DNA of 64,000 nucleotides, from assembly GCF_024347075.1 (NCBI RefSeq), contig NZ_AP024900.1, positions 2,480,001-2,544,000 on the forward strand, given 5' to 3'. The translations under genes were made by a program, and so were the position numbers. The notes under the pieces were generated by a model. The model searched no databases, was not told the origin of the DNA, and was given only the letters and a program-made list of their open reading frames with translations. Below, piece after piece: positions 44,889 to 54,870 of the stretch (its first letter is position 1; every line of letters starts with the position of its first letter). Source of the stretch: Vibrio rarus. Lineage in GTDB: Bacteria > Pseudomonadota > Gammaproteobacteria > Enterobacterales > Vibrionaceae.

Positions 44889-44904
44889 GAGTTATTCATA
44901 AACA

Positions 44905-44930
44905 TAAAAAAACCGCCAAATTGGCGGCTT
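44905..44930 (-). terminator. cysH terminator
   Basis: On the minus strand, AAGCCGCCAATTTGGCGG forms a GC-rich stem followed by seven T. It lies about 30 bases past the cysH stop and ends the cysJIH transcript before the rRNA promoter region. Confidence 0.88.
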
Positions 44931-44959
44931 AACTTCGATAGCGTTATATATAGATAAGT

Positions 44960-45733
44960 TTAAATACCGGAGCCATTTTGCTCTCCACTATCTTCATGGA
45001 GTCCACACTCTCTCTTCAATCCAAAGAATCGAGTATCTTGCTCTTTCATTCCCTCTTTATATTTCACTGTGGTATGCACATCACCAATGGAGACATACCC
45101 CTGCTCTTTAAGTGGATGCTGAGGCAACTGGTGCTCTTCTATATATTTATTGATTTGTTCACTAGTCCAATCAACTATCGGTAAAAACTTAAACACACCA
45201 TTTTGTATCGATAGGATCGGTAGGCCCTGCCTTGAGTCTGACTGGCTTCTTCTTAACCCTGAAAACCAAGTCCCAATATTTAATTCAGATAATGCACGCC
45301 TCATTGGCTCTACTTTATTAAGTTGGTTATATTGAGTCAGCCCTTCAACGCCTTTATTCCAAAGTTGGCCAAACCTTGCTTCTTGCCAAGCGGAGCTTAG
45401 TGAGCTTCTATAAACTTTAAGGTTTAAACCCAATAACAGTGTAAGCTCATCTATAAACTGGTAGGTTTCTGGGAATAGATACCCCGTATCCGTCAATATA
45501 ACAGGAATGTTTTGTTGCTGTCGCGTCACCAAGTGAAGCATGACTGCGGCTTGAGCACCAAAACTTGAAGAAAGAGCGAAATTTCCCTGCAGGTTATCCA
45601 GAGCCCAAGCGATACGCTGTTCTGCACTAATATCTTCTAGTTCAGCGTTCAGTTTGGCTAACTGCAGTGATTGCTCTACCTTATTGAGTTGAGCTATCTC
45701 TTTTAAATTTAATGTTTGTTTAAGTTCAAGCAT
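44960..45733 (-). CDS. cysH: Phosphoadenosine phosphosulfate reductase CysH
   Basis: 257 residues. Reduces PAPS to sulfite with thioredoxin. It shows [15 protein letters not shown] (PP-loop region), [26 protein letters not shown] and the C-terminal [16 protein letters not shown] with the catalytic Cys243. It lacks the extra cysteine pairs of APS reductases, so PAPS is the expected substrate. The start overlaps the cysI stop by eight bases, so it is the last gene of the operon. Confidence 0.95.
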   Translation of the reverse strand: MLELKQTLNLKEIAQLNKVEQSLQLAKLNAELEDISAEQRIAWALDNLQGNFALSSSFGAQAAVMLHLVTRQQQNIPVILTDTGYLFPETYQFIDELTLLLGLNLKVYRSSLSSAWQEARFGQLWNKGVEGLTQYNQLNKVEPMRRALSELNIGTWFSGLRRSQSDSRQGLPILSIQNGVFKFLPIVDWTSEQINKYIEEHQLPQHPLKEQGYVSIGDVHTTVKYKEGMKEQDTRFFGLKRECGLHEDSGEQNGSGI

Positions 45734-47441
45734 GAAAATCCCTCTTAGAAACTAAGACTTCTTTTACGATGCCATCTCTTATGACAAAGTCCCCGAATGC
45801 TTCTTGTGATTGGCGGTTTGTCGTCCATCGCTCCACCAGCGCATCAATTTGTTCCAATATCTGTGCTGAGCTTACATTCTCTTTATACAGTTTAGGTACG
45901 CGTGTGCCGGCTTTATTACCACCTAGATATAAGTTGTATCTATCTGGTGCTTTACCTACCAGACCAATTTCAGCCAGCATGGCTCGGCCACATCCATTAG
46001 GACAGCCGGTTACTCGTAATATGATGCTTTCTTTTTCATCTACGCCATGCTTTTTCAGTATACCTTCTACATTAGTAACGAACTGCGGAAGAAAACGCTC
46101 CGCTTCTGCCATTGCTAATGGGCAAGTGGGAAATGACACACATGCCATTGAGTCTTTGCGTTGCTGCGATGTCGCTGGATCTAAAAGGCCATGCTCATAA
46201 GCTATTTTTTCTATTTGTTCTTTATCGGCTAAAGGAACACCGGCAATTATCAAATTTTGATTTGCTGTCATGCGCAAATCACCTTTATGGATTTTAGCTA
46301 TTTCAGCAACCCCAGTTTTTAATGGCTTGCCTGGGAAGTCTAGTAATCTACCATTTTCAATAAACAGGGTTAGGTGATGCTTACCATCTATACCTTCGAG
46401 CCAACCAAATTTATCGCCACGGTTAGTGAGTTCATACTCTTTAATTGGCTCAAAGGTCACTCCCGCTCTTTTCTCAACTTCTTGCTTAAATACGTCTATA
46501 CCCACTCGGTCTAGTGTGTATTTTGTTTTAGCGTTCTTACGATTAGAGCGGTTACCCCAATCACGTTGAGTCGTCACCACAGCGGTTGCAATGTCTATTG
46601 TGTGTTCCAGTGCAATGTAACCAAATTCATCCGCTCTTCTAGGATAAGTAGAGGTATCGCCGTGAGTCATCGCCAATCCGCCGCCCACTAACACATTAAA
46701 ACCGACTAATTTGCCCTCTTTGGCGATAGCGACAAAGTTAAGATCATTGGCGTGTAGATCGACATCGTTATCCGGCGGTACTACCACCGTAGTTTTAAAC
46801 TTACGTGGTAAGTAGCTACTGCCTAAAATGGGCTCTTCATCTGTTGCTTCTACTTTTTCTCCATCTAACCAGATCTCGGCATACGCTCTGGTCTTCGGCA
46901 GTAGATGCTCACTGATCTTTGTTGCCCATTCATAAGCTTGTTGGTGCAACTCTGATTCAACAGGGTTACTTGAACAAAGCACATTACGGTTTACATCACC
47001 GGCTGTTGCAATTGAATCTATGCCTATTGAGTTTAAAGTTTGGTGCATCAGTTTAATATTTGGCTTTAATACCCCATGAAACTGAAACGTTTGACGAGTA
47101 GTGAGTCTGATGCTTCCGTACATTGAGCTTTCTGTAGCAAACTTATCAATTGCGACCCATTGCTTGGGGGTAATCACCCCTCCCGGCATACGTGCACGTA
47201 ACATAACATTATGCAAAGGTTCGAGTTTTTGCTTTGCTCGTTCGTTTCGAATATCTCTATCGTCTTGCTGATACATGCCGTGGAAACGAATTAACTGAAA
47301 GTTATCGGCATCAAAACCACCCGTAATCTCATTTTTGAGGTCATTAGTAATGGTACCGCGCAAAAAGTTACTTTCTCGTTTTAGTCTTTCATTGTCAGAA
47401 AGTGGGCCTAGTTCTTCACCCAATACAACTTGCTTTTCCAT
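45726..47441 (-). CDS. cysI: Sulfite reductase haemoprotein beta-component CysI
   Basis: 571 residues. Siroheme and [4Fe-4S] enzyme that reduces sulfite to sulfide with electrons from CysJ. The cluster cysteines are in [15 protein letters not shown] and [18 protein letters not shown]. Two ferredoxin-like sulfite-reductase repeats are visible ([16 protein letters not shown] and [17 protein letters not shown]). The ATG overlaps the cysJ stop (TAATG), so the two subunits are coupled. Confidence 0.97.
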   Translation of the reverse strand: MEKQVVLGEELGPLSDNERLKRESNFLRGTITNDLKNEITGGFDADNFQLIRFHGMYQQDDRDIRNERAKQKLEPLHNVMLRARMPGGVITPKQWVAIDKFATESSMYGSIRLTTRQTFQFHGVLKPNIKLMHQTLNSIGIDSIATAGDVNRNVLCSSNPVESELHQQAYEWATKISEHLLPKTRAYAEIWLDGEKVEATDEEPILGSSYLPRKFKTTVVVPPDNDVDLHANDLNFVAIAKEGKLVGFNVLVGGGLAMTHGDTSTYPRRADEFGYIALEHTIDIATAVVTTQRDWGNRSNRKNAKTKYTLDRVGIDVFKQEVEKRAGVTFEPIKEYELTNRGDKFGWLEGIDGKHHLTLFIENGRLLDFPGKPLKTGVAEIAKIHKGDLRMTANQNLIIAGVPLADKEQIEKIAYEHGLLDPATSQQRKDSMACVSFPTCPLAMAEAERFLPQFVTNVEGILKKHGVDEKESIILRVTGCPNGCGRAMLAEIGLVGKAPDRYNLYLGGNKAGTRVPKLYKENVSSAQILEQIDALVERWTTNRQSQEAFGDFVIRDGIVKEVLVSKRDFHA

Positions 47442-49252
47442 TAATATACGTCCCTTTGGTATCGTTTCTGTTTACGAAGATCTTTTAGCCACTCTTCAGC
47501 GTTCTCTGGGGTTAATCCCCCTTGCTGTTGTGCAATATCCAATAACGTTGTTTGTACATCCTTCGCCATTCTTTCAGCATCACCACAAACATAGAGGTGT
47601 GCCCCCTCTTGCAACCATTGCCATAGTTGCTCGGCATTTTGTTTTAACTTGTCTTGTACATAAACTTTATTTGCGCCATCTCGGCTAAAGGCCACATCAA
47701 GTTGACTTAATAAGCCATCTTTTAAGTAACGCTGAAATTCCACCTGATATAAGAAGTCTTGAGCAAAAGTTCTATCACCAAACACAAGCCAGTTTTTACC
47801 TTGTGCTTGCCTTGCATCACGCTCTTGTAAGAAGCTTCTAAACGGTGCAATACCTGTACCGGGACCAATCATGATAACTGGTGTATTGTCATCACTAGGT
47901 AGTTTGAAGTTATTGTTATGTTCAATGAACACTTTAACCTCTTCACCTTCTTGTAAACCGCTCGACAAGAAGCCTGATGCACCACCAACTCTCTTACCTT
48001 TATTGGTGTCATATTCAACAACTCCTACCGTCAAATGTACTTCTTCATCTACTTCAGCTTGAGAAGAGGAGATGGAATATAAACGCGGAGTTAGGCGTCT
48101 TAGCATTGATATCAACTGTTGAGCGGTGAGTTTGGCTTTCTTCTCTGCTATCACATCAATGATTTGAGTTTTAGCAGCATACTCACGAAGCTTATTTTTA
48201 TCTTCGACTAATTTAAGTAGCTTTTTACTATCAGAGTATTGTGCGTACTGAGTAACAAACTGAGGGTTAGACGAGGTGATTTCAAAGAACTCTAATAATG
48301 CCTGATTGATGGTGATGGTTTGATCATCAAGCTCAATGGTTTGCTCTTTATCAATGGAAGTAGTGGCTAGAATGCTATCCACCAGCTGCTGATCATTTTT
48401 ATACCAAACTCCCAGAGCATCGCCTGGTTGGTAAGTTATGCCAGACTCTTCTAAATCAATTTCAATATGACGAACATCTTTAGTGGAATCACGGCCGGTG
48501 ATTTTTTGGTTGGTTAGCAAGGTTGCTGTATAAGGCGATTGCTTACTGTATTGGGCCCCACTGCTTGATACCGATAAAGGTACGACGGCACTGGTCGCCT
48601 CAGTCGTTGACTCTTTGAAGAATTCAGCAATTTTATTCAGCGCTGTAGATTGCCACTGCGTCACGGATGTGTCGTAGTCAAGATCGCAATCAATTCTATC
48701 AATAAATGCTCGTGCTCCTAGTTTACTTAGAGCGGCATCAAAATCTTTGCCCGTTTGGCAGAAAAACTCATAACTAGAATCCCCGAGTCCCACCACGGCA
48801 TATTGCAGATGATCAAGTTTGGGGGCTTTCTTAGAGTTGAGGTAGTCGTAAAACTCTATCGCATTATCTGGAACTTCTCCTTCACCATTGGTGGAGGCTA
48901 CAATAATTAAGTGCGTTTCGTTTTTGAGGTTCTTAAGTTTGTAGTCTGCCGCATCATAGAGCTTGACCTGAAAGCCTTGCTCTTCAACCTTGGCATGTAT
49001 CTGCTTAGCCACACCTTTGGCATTACCAGTTTGAGAAGCGAATATGATAGTGAGTTGTGTCGCTGGGCCTGTCGCCGTCACAGCATTAGGAGCAGAGACT
49101 GCTGTATTGTTTTGGCTGATACCGTAGAAATAGCCACTCACCCACGCCAATTGCTGTGGTGAGAGTTCTGCGGCAGCTTGTTTTAATTGGTTTGCTTGAT
49201 TATCACTCAGTGGGGAAGCAAAGCCAGAAAGTTCCTTTAGCAACATGGTCAC
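47441..49252 (-). CDS. cysJ: Sulfite reductase flavoprotein alpha-component CysJ
   Basis: 603 residues, NADPH-dependent flavoprotein. Flavodoxin domain with [16 protein letters not shown] and [14 protein letters not shown] (FMN), connecting domain, FAD motif [10 protein letters not shown] with GASGFLS, and NADPH site [18 protein letters not shown] with [14 protein letters not shown]; it ends RYQRDVY. First gene of cysJIH; its promoter should be in 49253-49358, where I see an AT-rich stretch but no certain hexamers or CysB site. Confidence 0.97.
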   Translation of the reverse strand: MTMLLKELSGFASPLSDNQANQLKQAAAELSPQQLAWVSGYFYGISQNNTAVSAPNAVTATGPATQLTIIFASQTGNAKGVAKQIHAKVEEQGFQVKLYDAADYKLKNLKNETHLIIVASTNGEGEVPDNAIEFYDYLNSKKAPKLDHLQYAVVGLGDSSYEFFCQTGKDFDAALSKLGARAFIDRIDCDLDYDTSVTQWQSTALNKIAEFFKESTTEATSAVVPLSVSSSGAQYSKQSPYTATLLTNQKITGRDSTKDVRHIEIDLEESGITYQPGDALGVWYKNDQQLVDSILATTSIDKEQTIELDDQTITINQALLEFFEITSSNPQFVTQYAQYSDSKKLLKLVEDKNKLREYAAKTQIIDVIAEKKAKLTAQQLISMLRRLTPRLYSISSSQAEVDEEVHLTVGVVEYDTNKGKRVGGASGFLSSGLQEGEEVKVFIEHNNNFKLPSDDNTPVIMIGPGTGIAPFRSFLQERDARQAQGKNWLVFGDRTFAQDFLYQVEFQRYLKDGLLSQLDVAFSRDGANKVYVQDKLKQNAEQLWQWLQEGAHLYVCGDAERMAKDVQTTLLDIAQQQGGLTPENAEEWLKDLRKQKRYQRDVY

Positions 49253-49358
49253 ATTATCCCTGTATATTACGTGACCATAAGATTACCTACTAATTGTAAT
49301 AGCAAGAAAGAATAAAGAAGCATGTTTAATAATCAAAAGGAATGAAGAAAGAATTTAC

Positions 49359-49589
49359 TTATAGTTCTTCTACTCTAACTTGGTTGAATCCAACGGCCAT
49401 TGCGCTCTTAGAGGCCGAATTAATGTCGCTATAATGGCGTTGTTCACCTTGAGGATCAGTTAAAGCCAGTATACCACCATGGCTATCTCTAAATTCCACC
49501 ACCCATAAGCCACCCTGATCGGCCTGCTCTACAATGGCTTCAACTAAACGCTCTGAGCGGTACAAGACTCGAAGTTCATTAATTGTCAT
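49359..49589 (-). CDS. Small conserved-looking hypothetical protein
   Basis: 76 residues, MTINELRVLYRSERLVEAIV..., with a helical start and a middle that looks like beta strands (GLWVVEFRDSHGGILALTD) and ends QVRVEEL. I do not recognise the family. The ATG at 49589 is chosen because GGGAGC lies ten bases upstream; the open frame continues 25 codons further without support. No signal peptide. It stands alone between cysJ and the outer-membrane gene, reading the same way. Confidence 0.6.
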   Translation of the reverse strand: MTINELRVLYRSERLVEAIVEQADQGGLWVVEFRDSHGGILALTDPQGEQRHYSDINSASKSAMAVGFNQVRVEEL

Positions 49590-49725
49590 ATACAGTATGC
49601 TCCCATCAACCTCTATTAAGGATGGACCAAACCTGTAAAAATGCGAATTGAGAACAACTATCAATTGGCTTAGTCAATTGCACCCAATGTGGTTATTCCC
49701 CCTTGATACCAATAGATCACCTCAG

Positions 49726-50385
49726 CTAAAAAGCGACTTGGGCCCCGACAAACCAGCCATCAACGAATCCATAGGCCTTACTGTCCACGTCCTTAAACGT
49801 ATAATCTAGTACTCTATAGCCCCCACGCAGTATCACATCCGTTGCAGAAAACTCAATACTGTATTGCATACCTGCGGTGAGATCGGCAGATTTAAGCTTA
49901 TCTGTTTCGCCAAAGTCAAACTCGCCAATGACAGCAAAATTGGTGTTCGGTACTTGAATCAGTGCATTGGCATACCAACTAAAAATGACACCATCAAAGT
50001 CTATAGTTGAGTTTGTTTCCTGATCATAAAACAAGCTATCTCTATAATCTGTTAGTGTAAAGCCAGCATCCAACTCCATATTTTCCGTTCTTAACGGGCG
50101 ATAATAGAAAGTATAGTCAAATTTGTCGTGTTTAAGGGAAGTGGTATCTAAACCCGTATAACGGATTCTAAAATTAGGCAGGTAAGGCACGTCATGTTCG
50201 ATTTGTGCCGAGAGAACAGGCAATTCATCGTCTTGTAAGCGAATTTCTCGTATTTTGCTGCTACCCCAAAACATATCTGCGGAGACTTTAGCGTGGATAC
50301 CCGGTTCTAGCACTTTCGCTTGTACTGACCAAGAACTGGTTAATGCACCGACTCCCACAACAGCAATTAAGGTGTACCTGTTCAT
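49726..50385 (-). CDS. Outer-membrane beta-barrel protein (TIGR04219-like)
   Basis: 219 residues: signal peptide MNRYTLIAVVGVGALTSSWSVQA, then alternating beta strands and a C-terminal phenylalanine (FVGAQVAF), the outer-membrane insertion signal. The pattern (KVLEPGIHAKVSADMFW at the start of the mature part, strands with FDYTFYYRPLR) resembles the TIGR04219 family as I remember it. Function is unknown in that family. It is a single gene; a ribosome site AGGAGTAGTGG precedes ATG 50385. Confidence 0.72.
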   Translation of the reverse strand: MNRYTLIAVVGVGALTSSWSVQAKVLEPGIHAKVSADMFWGSSKIREIRLQDDELPVLSAQIEHDVPYLPNFRIRYTGLDTTSLKHDKFDYTFYYRPLRTENMELDAGFTLTDYRDSLFYDQETNSTIDFDGVIFSWYANALIQVPNTNFAVIGEFDFGETDKLKSADLTAGMQYSIEFSATDVILRGGYRVLDYTFKDVDSKAYGFVDGWFVGAQVAF

Positions 50386-50468
50386 CCACTACTCCTAAAG
50401 ATGCTAGATTTATCATTTTATATGCAAATACTAGCATAGATAGATTTTAGTTAAATCAATAACTAACA

Positions 50469-50669
50469 CTATGAACAAGTCTGGATATACTTAATTGCCC
50501 CATATACGGCAAGACCAACTAAAACATAAGGAAGGAAGTTAAAAGCTATGCTTATCACAATAAAACCCAGTATAAGCACCCCGAAAATGGACACGAAAAA
50601 ACCACAGATCATGAAAACTACATAGAAAAACACGCCCAGTGCTAAAAAAAACAATAAGAAACCTAACAT
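50469..50669 (-). CDS. pspG: Phage shock protein G-like membrane protein
   Basis: 66 residues, nearly all hydrophobic with two or three membrane segments (LGFLLFFLALGVFFYVVFMI, FGVLILGFIVISIAF and LPYVLVGLAVYGAIKYI). The call rests on size, topology, location beside dusA (as in E. coli, where pspG neighbours dusA) and the sigma-54 promoter upstream. ATG 50669 is chosen for its GGGAG; a TTG four codons upstream is less likely. In E. coli PspG is part of the PspF/sigma-54 response to inner-membrane stress. Confidence 0.78.
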   Translation of the reverse strand: MLGFLLFFLALGVFFYVVFMICGFFVSIFGVLILGFIVISIAFNFLPYVLVGLAVYGAIKYIQTCS

Positions 50670-50729
50670 AGTGACTCCCAAACAAACCTATTTCTATCAC
50701 AGCAAATCTTTATCTTTAGGCAAACATAA

Positions 50730-50746
50730 AGCAATTATCTTGCCAA
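50730..50746 (-). promoter_or_regulatory. Sigma-54 promoter of pspG
   Basis: TTGGCAAGATAATTGCT on the minus strand matches the -24/-12 consensus (TGGCA-N6-TTGCW) with correct spacing, 61 bases upstream of the pspG ATG. It is the only such site I found at a gene start in the window. Activation by PspF is inferred. Confidence 0.8.
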
Positions 50747-50771
50747 AGCTCTGAGCTATGTAACTATTTGA

Positions 50772-50809
50772 TAAAATAAAATAAAAATCCCTTGATATTG
50801 ACAAGGGAT
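50772..50809 (-). terminator. dusA terminator
   Basis: ATCCCTTG-TCAATAT-CAAGGGAT on the minus strand with a following TTTTTATTTTATTTTAT. It ends dusA before the pspG promoter. Confidence 0.85.
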
Positions 50810-50856
50810 GATAGCGTTCGCTCAATTTAGTAAAAATAACCAATTGATGGTTATTA

Positions 50857-51837
50857 CTACACTCCTAACTCTTTAGGGATTTTAGCCAGAGCAGCTTCGA
50901 CCACCTCAATGCCAGAGCCAGGTTTATGAGCATTTTCACTAATGTAACGTCGCCATTGACGCGCTCCAGGCATACTTTGGAATAACCCGAGCATATGACG
51001 GGTGATGTGCCCTAGATAGGCACCATCAGATAGTTGTTGTTCAATATACGGGTACATCAACTCAACCACTTCACTGCGTTTAATAATGGGTTTATCTTGA
51101 CCAAAAATAAGCTGATCCACCTCAGCCAATAAATAAGGATTCTGGTACGCCTCTCGCCCAATCATCACACCATCAAGATATTTTAGATGCTCAAGGGTTT
51201 CATCGATTGTTTTAACACCACCATTAACTCCGATATCTAGATGTGGAAAATCTTTCTTGATTTGGTAGGCGCGAGGATAGTCCAATGGTGGGATTTCGCG
51301 ATTCTCTTTAGGGCTAAGGCCACTTAACCATGCTTTACGTGCGTGGATAGTAAAGTGCTCACAACCGCCTTTTTCATGAACGGTTGAAATAAAATCAGTT
51401 AAGAATTCATAAGAGTCTTGTTCATCAATACCAATACGCGTTTTTACTGTTACTGGAATATCAACTACGGATTTCATCTCAGCAACACAATCCGCCACCA
51501 ATTGAGGATCGGCCATCAAACAGGCACCAAAGCGACCGTTTTGTACTCGGTCAGAAGGACAGCCAACATTTAGGTTAACTTCATCATAACCACGTTCCTG
51601 CGCCAACTTGGCACAATGGGCAAGGTCTTTAGCGTTAGAACCACCGAGCTGCAAAGCAATGGGATGTTCTTGCTCGCTAAAACGTAAAAAATCACCTTTA
51701 CCATGAATGATGGCACCTGTCGTCACCATCTCTGTATACAAAAGAGTGTTCTGTGATAGCAGACGATGAAAGTAGCGACAATGACGATCTGTCCAATCGA
51801 GCATTGGGGCGACAGATAAGCGAGATGATGAGTGCAT
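50857..51837 (-). CDS. dusA: tRNA-dihydrouridine synthase DusA
   Basis: 326 residues, FMN enzyme that reduces U20/U20a of tRNA. The TIM barrel has [44 protein letters not shown] (catalytic Cys region), [16 protein letters not shown] and [13 protein letters not shown]; a helical tRNA-binding domain follows. The motifs match DusA rather than DusB/C. It is a single gene with its own promoter (51938-51966) and a 27-base perfect hairpin in the leader. Confidence 0.95.
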   Translation of the reverse strand: MHSSSRLSVAPMLDWTDRHCRYFHRLLSQNTLLYTEMVTTGAIIHGKGDFLRFSEQEHPIALQLGGSNAKDLAHCAKLAQERGYDEVNLNVGCPSDRVQNGRFGACLMADPQLVADCVAEMKSVVDIPVTVKTRIGIDEQDSYEFLTDFISTVHEKGGCEHFTIHARKAWLSGLSPKENREIPPLDYPRAYQIKKDFPHLDIGVNGGVKTIDETLEHLKYLDGVMIGREAYQNPYLLAEVDQLIFGQDKPIIKRSEVVELMYPYIEQQLSDGAYLGHITRHMLGLFQSMPGARQWRRYISENAHKPGSGIEVVEAALAKIPKELGV

Positions 51838-51900
51838 AGTTAAGACCTTATATTGAACCGTACAACACGAAACGCAATGATGATTATGTTCATGATGCTT

Positions 51901-51927
51901 AAGTTGAGATGACTCTCATCTCAACTT
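51901..51927 (-). other. Perfect 12-bp hairpin in the dusA 5' untranslated region
   Basis: AAGTTGAGATGA and its exact inverse TCATCTCAACTT separated by three bases. On the minus strand it starts about ten bases downstream of the expected transcription start, so it is close to the 5' end of the dusA mRNA. It has no T-run and no partner gene on the plus strand, so it is not a terminator. It may stabilise the message or bind a regulator as DNA. Confidence 0.75.
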
Positions 51928-51937
51928 TGAACGGCGG

Positions 51938-51966
51938 ATTATACGGCTTGGCTGAATCTTCATCAA
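51938..51966 (-). promoter_or_regulatory. Candidate dusA promoter
   Basis: TTGATG (51961-51966), 17-base spacer, perfect TATAAT (51938-51943) on the minus strand. It lies upstream of the hairpin and leaves a leader of roughly 95 bases. Confidence 0.7.
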
Positions 51967-51990
51967 TCATAGACTTTGCCTATATACAAC

Positions 51991-52023
51991 AAAGGCCATT
52001 TAGATATTATCCAAATGGCCTTT
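51991..52023 (-). terminator. metQ terminator
   Basis: AAAGGCCATTT and AAATGGCCTTT form an 11-bp stem with an 11-base loop, 21 bases after the metQ stop. The T content after the stem on the minus strand is modest (TTTGTTG). Confidence 0.7.
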
Positions 52024-52044
52024 GTCAGCTATTTCTGTATTCAT

Positions 52045-52848
52045 TTAGAATGCAGGTTCAATGGTGCCTTTAAAGGTTTTCTGTAAAAAATCACGTGTCG
52101 CTTGAGATTGGAAAATTTTCACTACCTTCTGATAGTCAGGGTTGTTCTTTTGATCTTCTTTAGCGGCAATCACCATCACGGCAAGAGGGGCGTCTTTTGC
52201 TTCTAAGTAGATACCTTGCTTTTTAGGATCTAAACCTGCAGACATCACGTAGTTCATGGTAATAGCAGCAGCGTCTACGTCATCTAGAGAACGAGGTAAT
52301 TGTGCAGCATCCACTTCAACGAACTCAAAATGCTTAGGGTTAGCAATGACATCTTTTAGCGTCGCTTTCGAGCCTACCCCAGGTTTAAGGGTAATGAGTT
52401 TAGCCTGTTCCAATAGCAGTAAACCGCGTCCACCATTAGTAGGATCATTAGGAATAGCTACTCGAGCATTGTTTGGCAATGCGTCTACAGAAGAGTATTT
52501 ATTAGAGTAAATACCCATACGCATTAATATTGAGCGTCCAATAGAAACTAAATGCGAGCCGTGCCCTTCATTGTAGTTATCTAAAAACGGCTGATGCTGG
52601 TAACTGTTTAAGTCAATACTGCCATCTTCTAGAGCCGCATTTGGGGTAATGTAGTCAGAAAATTGCACCACTTCAATCTTAATTCCCTGCTTGGCGGCCT
52701 GTTTCGCAACGGCTTCTACCACTTGAGCATGAGGCCCTACAGTTGCACCAATTTTGATAACTTTTGCTTCTTCTTTACCACAAGCTGTTAAGCCTAGTGC
52801 CAACACTGAGATAAATAGCAAATTGATTAACTGTTTTATTCCTTTCAT
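52045..52848 (-). CDS. metQ: Methionine-binding lipoprotein, MetQ/NlpA family, without metN or metI
   Basis: 267 residues. Lipoprotein signal LLFISVLALGLTACGKEE (lipobox Cys near residue 23), then the MetQ-type binding protein: VKIGATVGPHAQVVEAV-like opening, QFSDYITPNAALEDGSIDLNSYQHQPFL, VAIPNDPTNGGRGLLLLEQAKLI and PLAVMVIAAKEDQKNNPDYQ. The ATG at 52848 has GGAG five bases away; the upstream GTG does not. The ABC permease and ATPase genes are absent beside it, so it works with a MetNI encoded elsewhere or has an NlpA-like accessory role. A met-box pair lies upstream. Confidence 0.82.
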   Translation of the reverse strand: MKGIKQLINLLFISVLALGLTACGKEEAKVIKIGATVGPHAQVVEAVAKQAAKQGIKIEVVQFSDYITPNAALEDGSIDLNSYQHQPFLDNYNEGHGSHLVSIGRSILMRMGIYSNKYSSVDALPNNARVAIPNDPTNGGRGLLLLEQAKLITLKPGVGSKATLKDVIANPKHFEFVEVDAAQLPRSLDDVDAAAITMNYVMSAGLDPKKQGIYLEAKDAPLAVMVIAAKEDQKNNPDYQKVVKIFQSQATRDFLQKTFKGTIEPAF

Positions 52849-52869
52849 CTTCACTCCATAAGGTATTTT

Positions 52870-52885
52870 AGACTTCTAGCCATCC
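52870..52885 (-). promoter_or_regulatory. Candidate MetJ operator upstream of metQ
   Basis: AGACTTCT (7 of 8) next to AGCCATCC (5 of 8), 22-37 bases upstream of the ATG. Weaker than the metA and metH arrays, but the gene function supports it. Confidence 0.55.
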
Positions 52886-52957
52886 AAAACTCAATATACG
52901 CTTATCTTATTGGATTGCAACTCTGCTCAATACACTTTTTTGAGAAGTTATAGATAC

Positions 52958-52984
52958 AAAAAAGGTCAGCACTTGGCTGACCTT
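52958..52984 (-). terminator. pgi terminator
   Basis: AAGGTCAGC-CAAGT-GCTGACCTT on the minus strand with TTTTT after, 24 bases past the pgi stop. Confidence 0.85.
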
Positions 52985-53008
52985 GATCACAAATTAACGT
53001 TTTAGGTA

Positions 53009-54661
53009 TTAGCCACGCAATTGTTTAAACGCATTAATCAAACCATTGGTTGAACTATCATGAGAGTCCACAGTTTGGTTATCAGCCAGCTCAGGTAAAA
53101 TTTGGCTTGCTAACTGTTTGCCAAGCTCTACGCCCCACTGATCAAAAGTAAAGATATTCCAAATAACACCTTGTACAAAGATCTTATGTTCGTACATCGC
53201 AATAAGGTTGCCTAAAGTGCGAGGCGTAATTTGCTTCACTAAGATGGAGTTAGTTGGACGGTTACCTTCAAACACTTTAAACGGTGCCAGTTCGGCAATT
53301 TCTTGCGCAGATTTACCCGCAGCAACTAATTCGGCTTCGACTACTTCACGAGATTTACCAAAGGCTAGTGCTTCTGTTTGAGCAAAGAAGTTAGACATTA
53401 GTTTTTGATGATGATCGCCCGTTGGGTTGTGGCTGTTCGCTGGAGCGATAAAGTCACAAGGAATCAGCTTTGTACCTTGGTGAATCAACTGATAGAAAGC
53501 GTGTTGACCGTTTGTACCCGGCTCGCCCCAAATAATTGGGCCTGTTTGGTAGTCCACAGCATCGCCATTACGGTCAGTGTATTTACCGTTTGATTCCATA
53601 TTGCCTTGCTGGAAGTACGCGGCAAAACGGTGCATGTATTGATCGTATGGAAGTATGGTTTCTGACTCTGAACCATGGAAGTTGTTATACCAAATACCAA
53701 TAAGCGCTAGAATGGTTGGGATGTTATTCTCAAGTTCAGTTGATTTGAAATGGTTATCCATATCATGCGCGCCCGCTAGCAACTCAATGAAGTTGTCATA
53801 ACCCACGCCCAAAGCAATAGAAAGACCGATGGCTGACCATAAAGAATAGCGACCACCAACCCAATCCCAGAATTCAAACATGTTTGCAGTATCAATACCA
53901 AACTCAGAAACCGCATCGGCATTGGTAGATAACGCGGCAAAATGTTTCGCTACGTGCGCTTCATCTTGCGCTTCTGCTAGGAACCAATCGCGAGCACTGT
54001 GTGCGTTGGTCATTGTTTCTTGTGTAGTAAATGTTTTAGATGCCACCAAGAAAAGCGTTGTTTCTGGGTTCACTTTCTTTAATGTTTCTGCAATATGAGT
54101 GCCATCAACATTAGAAACAAAGTGTAGGTTGAGGTGGTTTTTATAAGGAGAAAGTGCCTCAGTCACCATATATGGACCAAGATCTGAACCACCGATACCA
54201 ATGTTCACAACATCAGTAATAGCTTTACCTGTATACCCTTGCCACTCACCACCGATAACGCGCTCAGTGAATGATTTGATCTTTTCAAGCACAGCATTAA
54301 CCGCTGGCATCACGTCTTCACCGTCAACGATAACCGGAGTGTTGCTGCGGTTACGTAAAGCCGTATGCAGTACCGAACGACCTTCTGTCTTATTAATTGC
54401 TTCGCCAGAGAACATGGCATCGATTGCAGACTTAAGTTCTGTTTGTTTAGCCAAATCAAACAGATGCTTCATTGTTTCTTTGTTGACTAAGTTCTTGGAA
54501 TAGTCAACTAAGATGTCATCGCCAAATGCTTTAGAGAAATGAGTAAAACGCTGTGCATCTTGTGCAAAGAGATCTTTCATCTGCATATCTTGCGCTGATT
54601 CAAAATGAGCGGTTAAGGCTTTCCAAGCATCAGTATGCGTTGGATTGATGTTTTTCAACAT
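53009..54661 (-). CDS. pgi: Glucose-6-phosphate isomerase Pgi
   Basis: 550 residues. Interconverts glucose-6-phosphate and fructose-6-phosphate. Recognisable segments are [69 protein letters not shown] (PGI signature), [20 protein letters not shown] (signature 2 with catalytic Glu/His) and [13 protein letters not shown]. Standard length for the bacterial enzyme. Single gene. Confidence 0.98.
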   Translation of the reverse strand: MLKNINPTHTDAWKALTAHFESAQDMQMKDLFAQDAQRFTHFSKAFGDDILVDYSKNLVNKETMKHLFDLAKQTELKSAIDAMFSGEAINKTEGRSVLHTALRNRSNTPVIVDGEDVMPAVNAVLEKIKSFTERVIGGEWQGYTGKAITDVVNIGIGGSDLGPYMVTEALSPYKNHLNLHFVSNVDGTHIAETLKKVNPETTLFLVASKTFTTQETMTNAHSARDWFLAEAQDEAHVAKHFAALSTNADAVSEFGIDTANMFEFWDWVGGRYSLWSAIGLSIALGVGYDNFIELLAGAHDMDNHFKSTELENNIPTILALIGIWYNNFHGSESETILPYDQYMHRFAAYFQQGNMESNGKYTDRNGDAVDYQTGPIIWGEPGTNGQHAFYQLIHQGTKLIPCDFIAPANSHNPTGDHHQKLMSNFFAQTEALAFGKSREVVEAELVAAGKSAQEIAELAPFKVFEGNRPTNSILVKQITPRTLGNLIAMYEHKIFVQGVIWNIFTFDQWGVELGKQLASQILPELADNQTVDSHDSSTNGLINAFKQLRG

Positions 54662-54870
54662 TATGAGTTCCCATTATTTTAATTTTACGTTGTGCTTAAC
54701 CTAAGGTAGAAAGCCTACCCTAACAATTAAACACCCCTGATTCTGACGTTGATGAAGGCAATATGAGCCTTCATCTAAATAATATTTCTAATTTAGCCTG
54801 TTATGGCTTGGATTTGGGATTATCACTGATGTATTTCGCGCAATTGTAGAGTTGCTTCACAGTTTATGCG
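54662..54870. other. alr-pgi intergenic region with hairpin
   Basis: 209 bases. GATGAAGGC-AATATGA-GCCTTCATC at 54751-54775 is a 9-bp stem lying 90 bases upstream of pgi and 96 bases past alr. It lacks a T-run on the minus strand, so it may be a weak alr terminator or a pgi leader hairpin. GGTAG/CTACC at 54705-54719 is a smaller one. No clear pgi promoter hexamers found. Confidence 0.4.
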
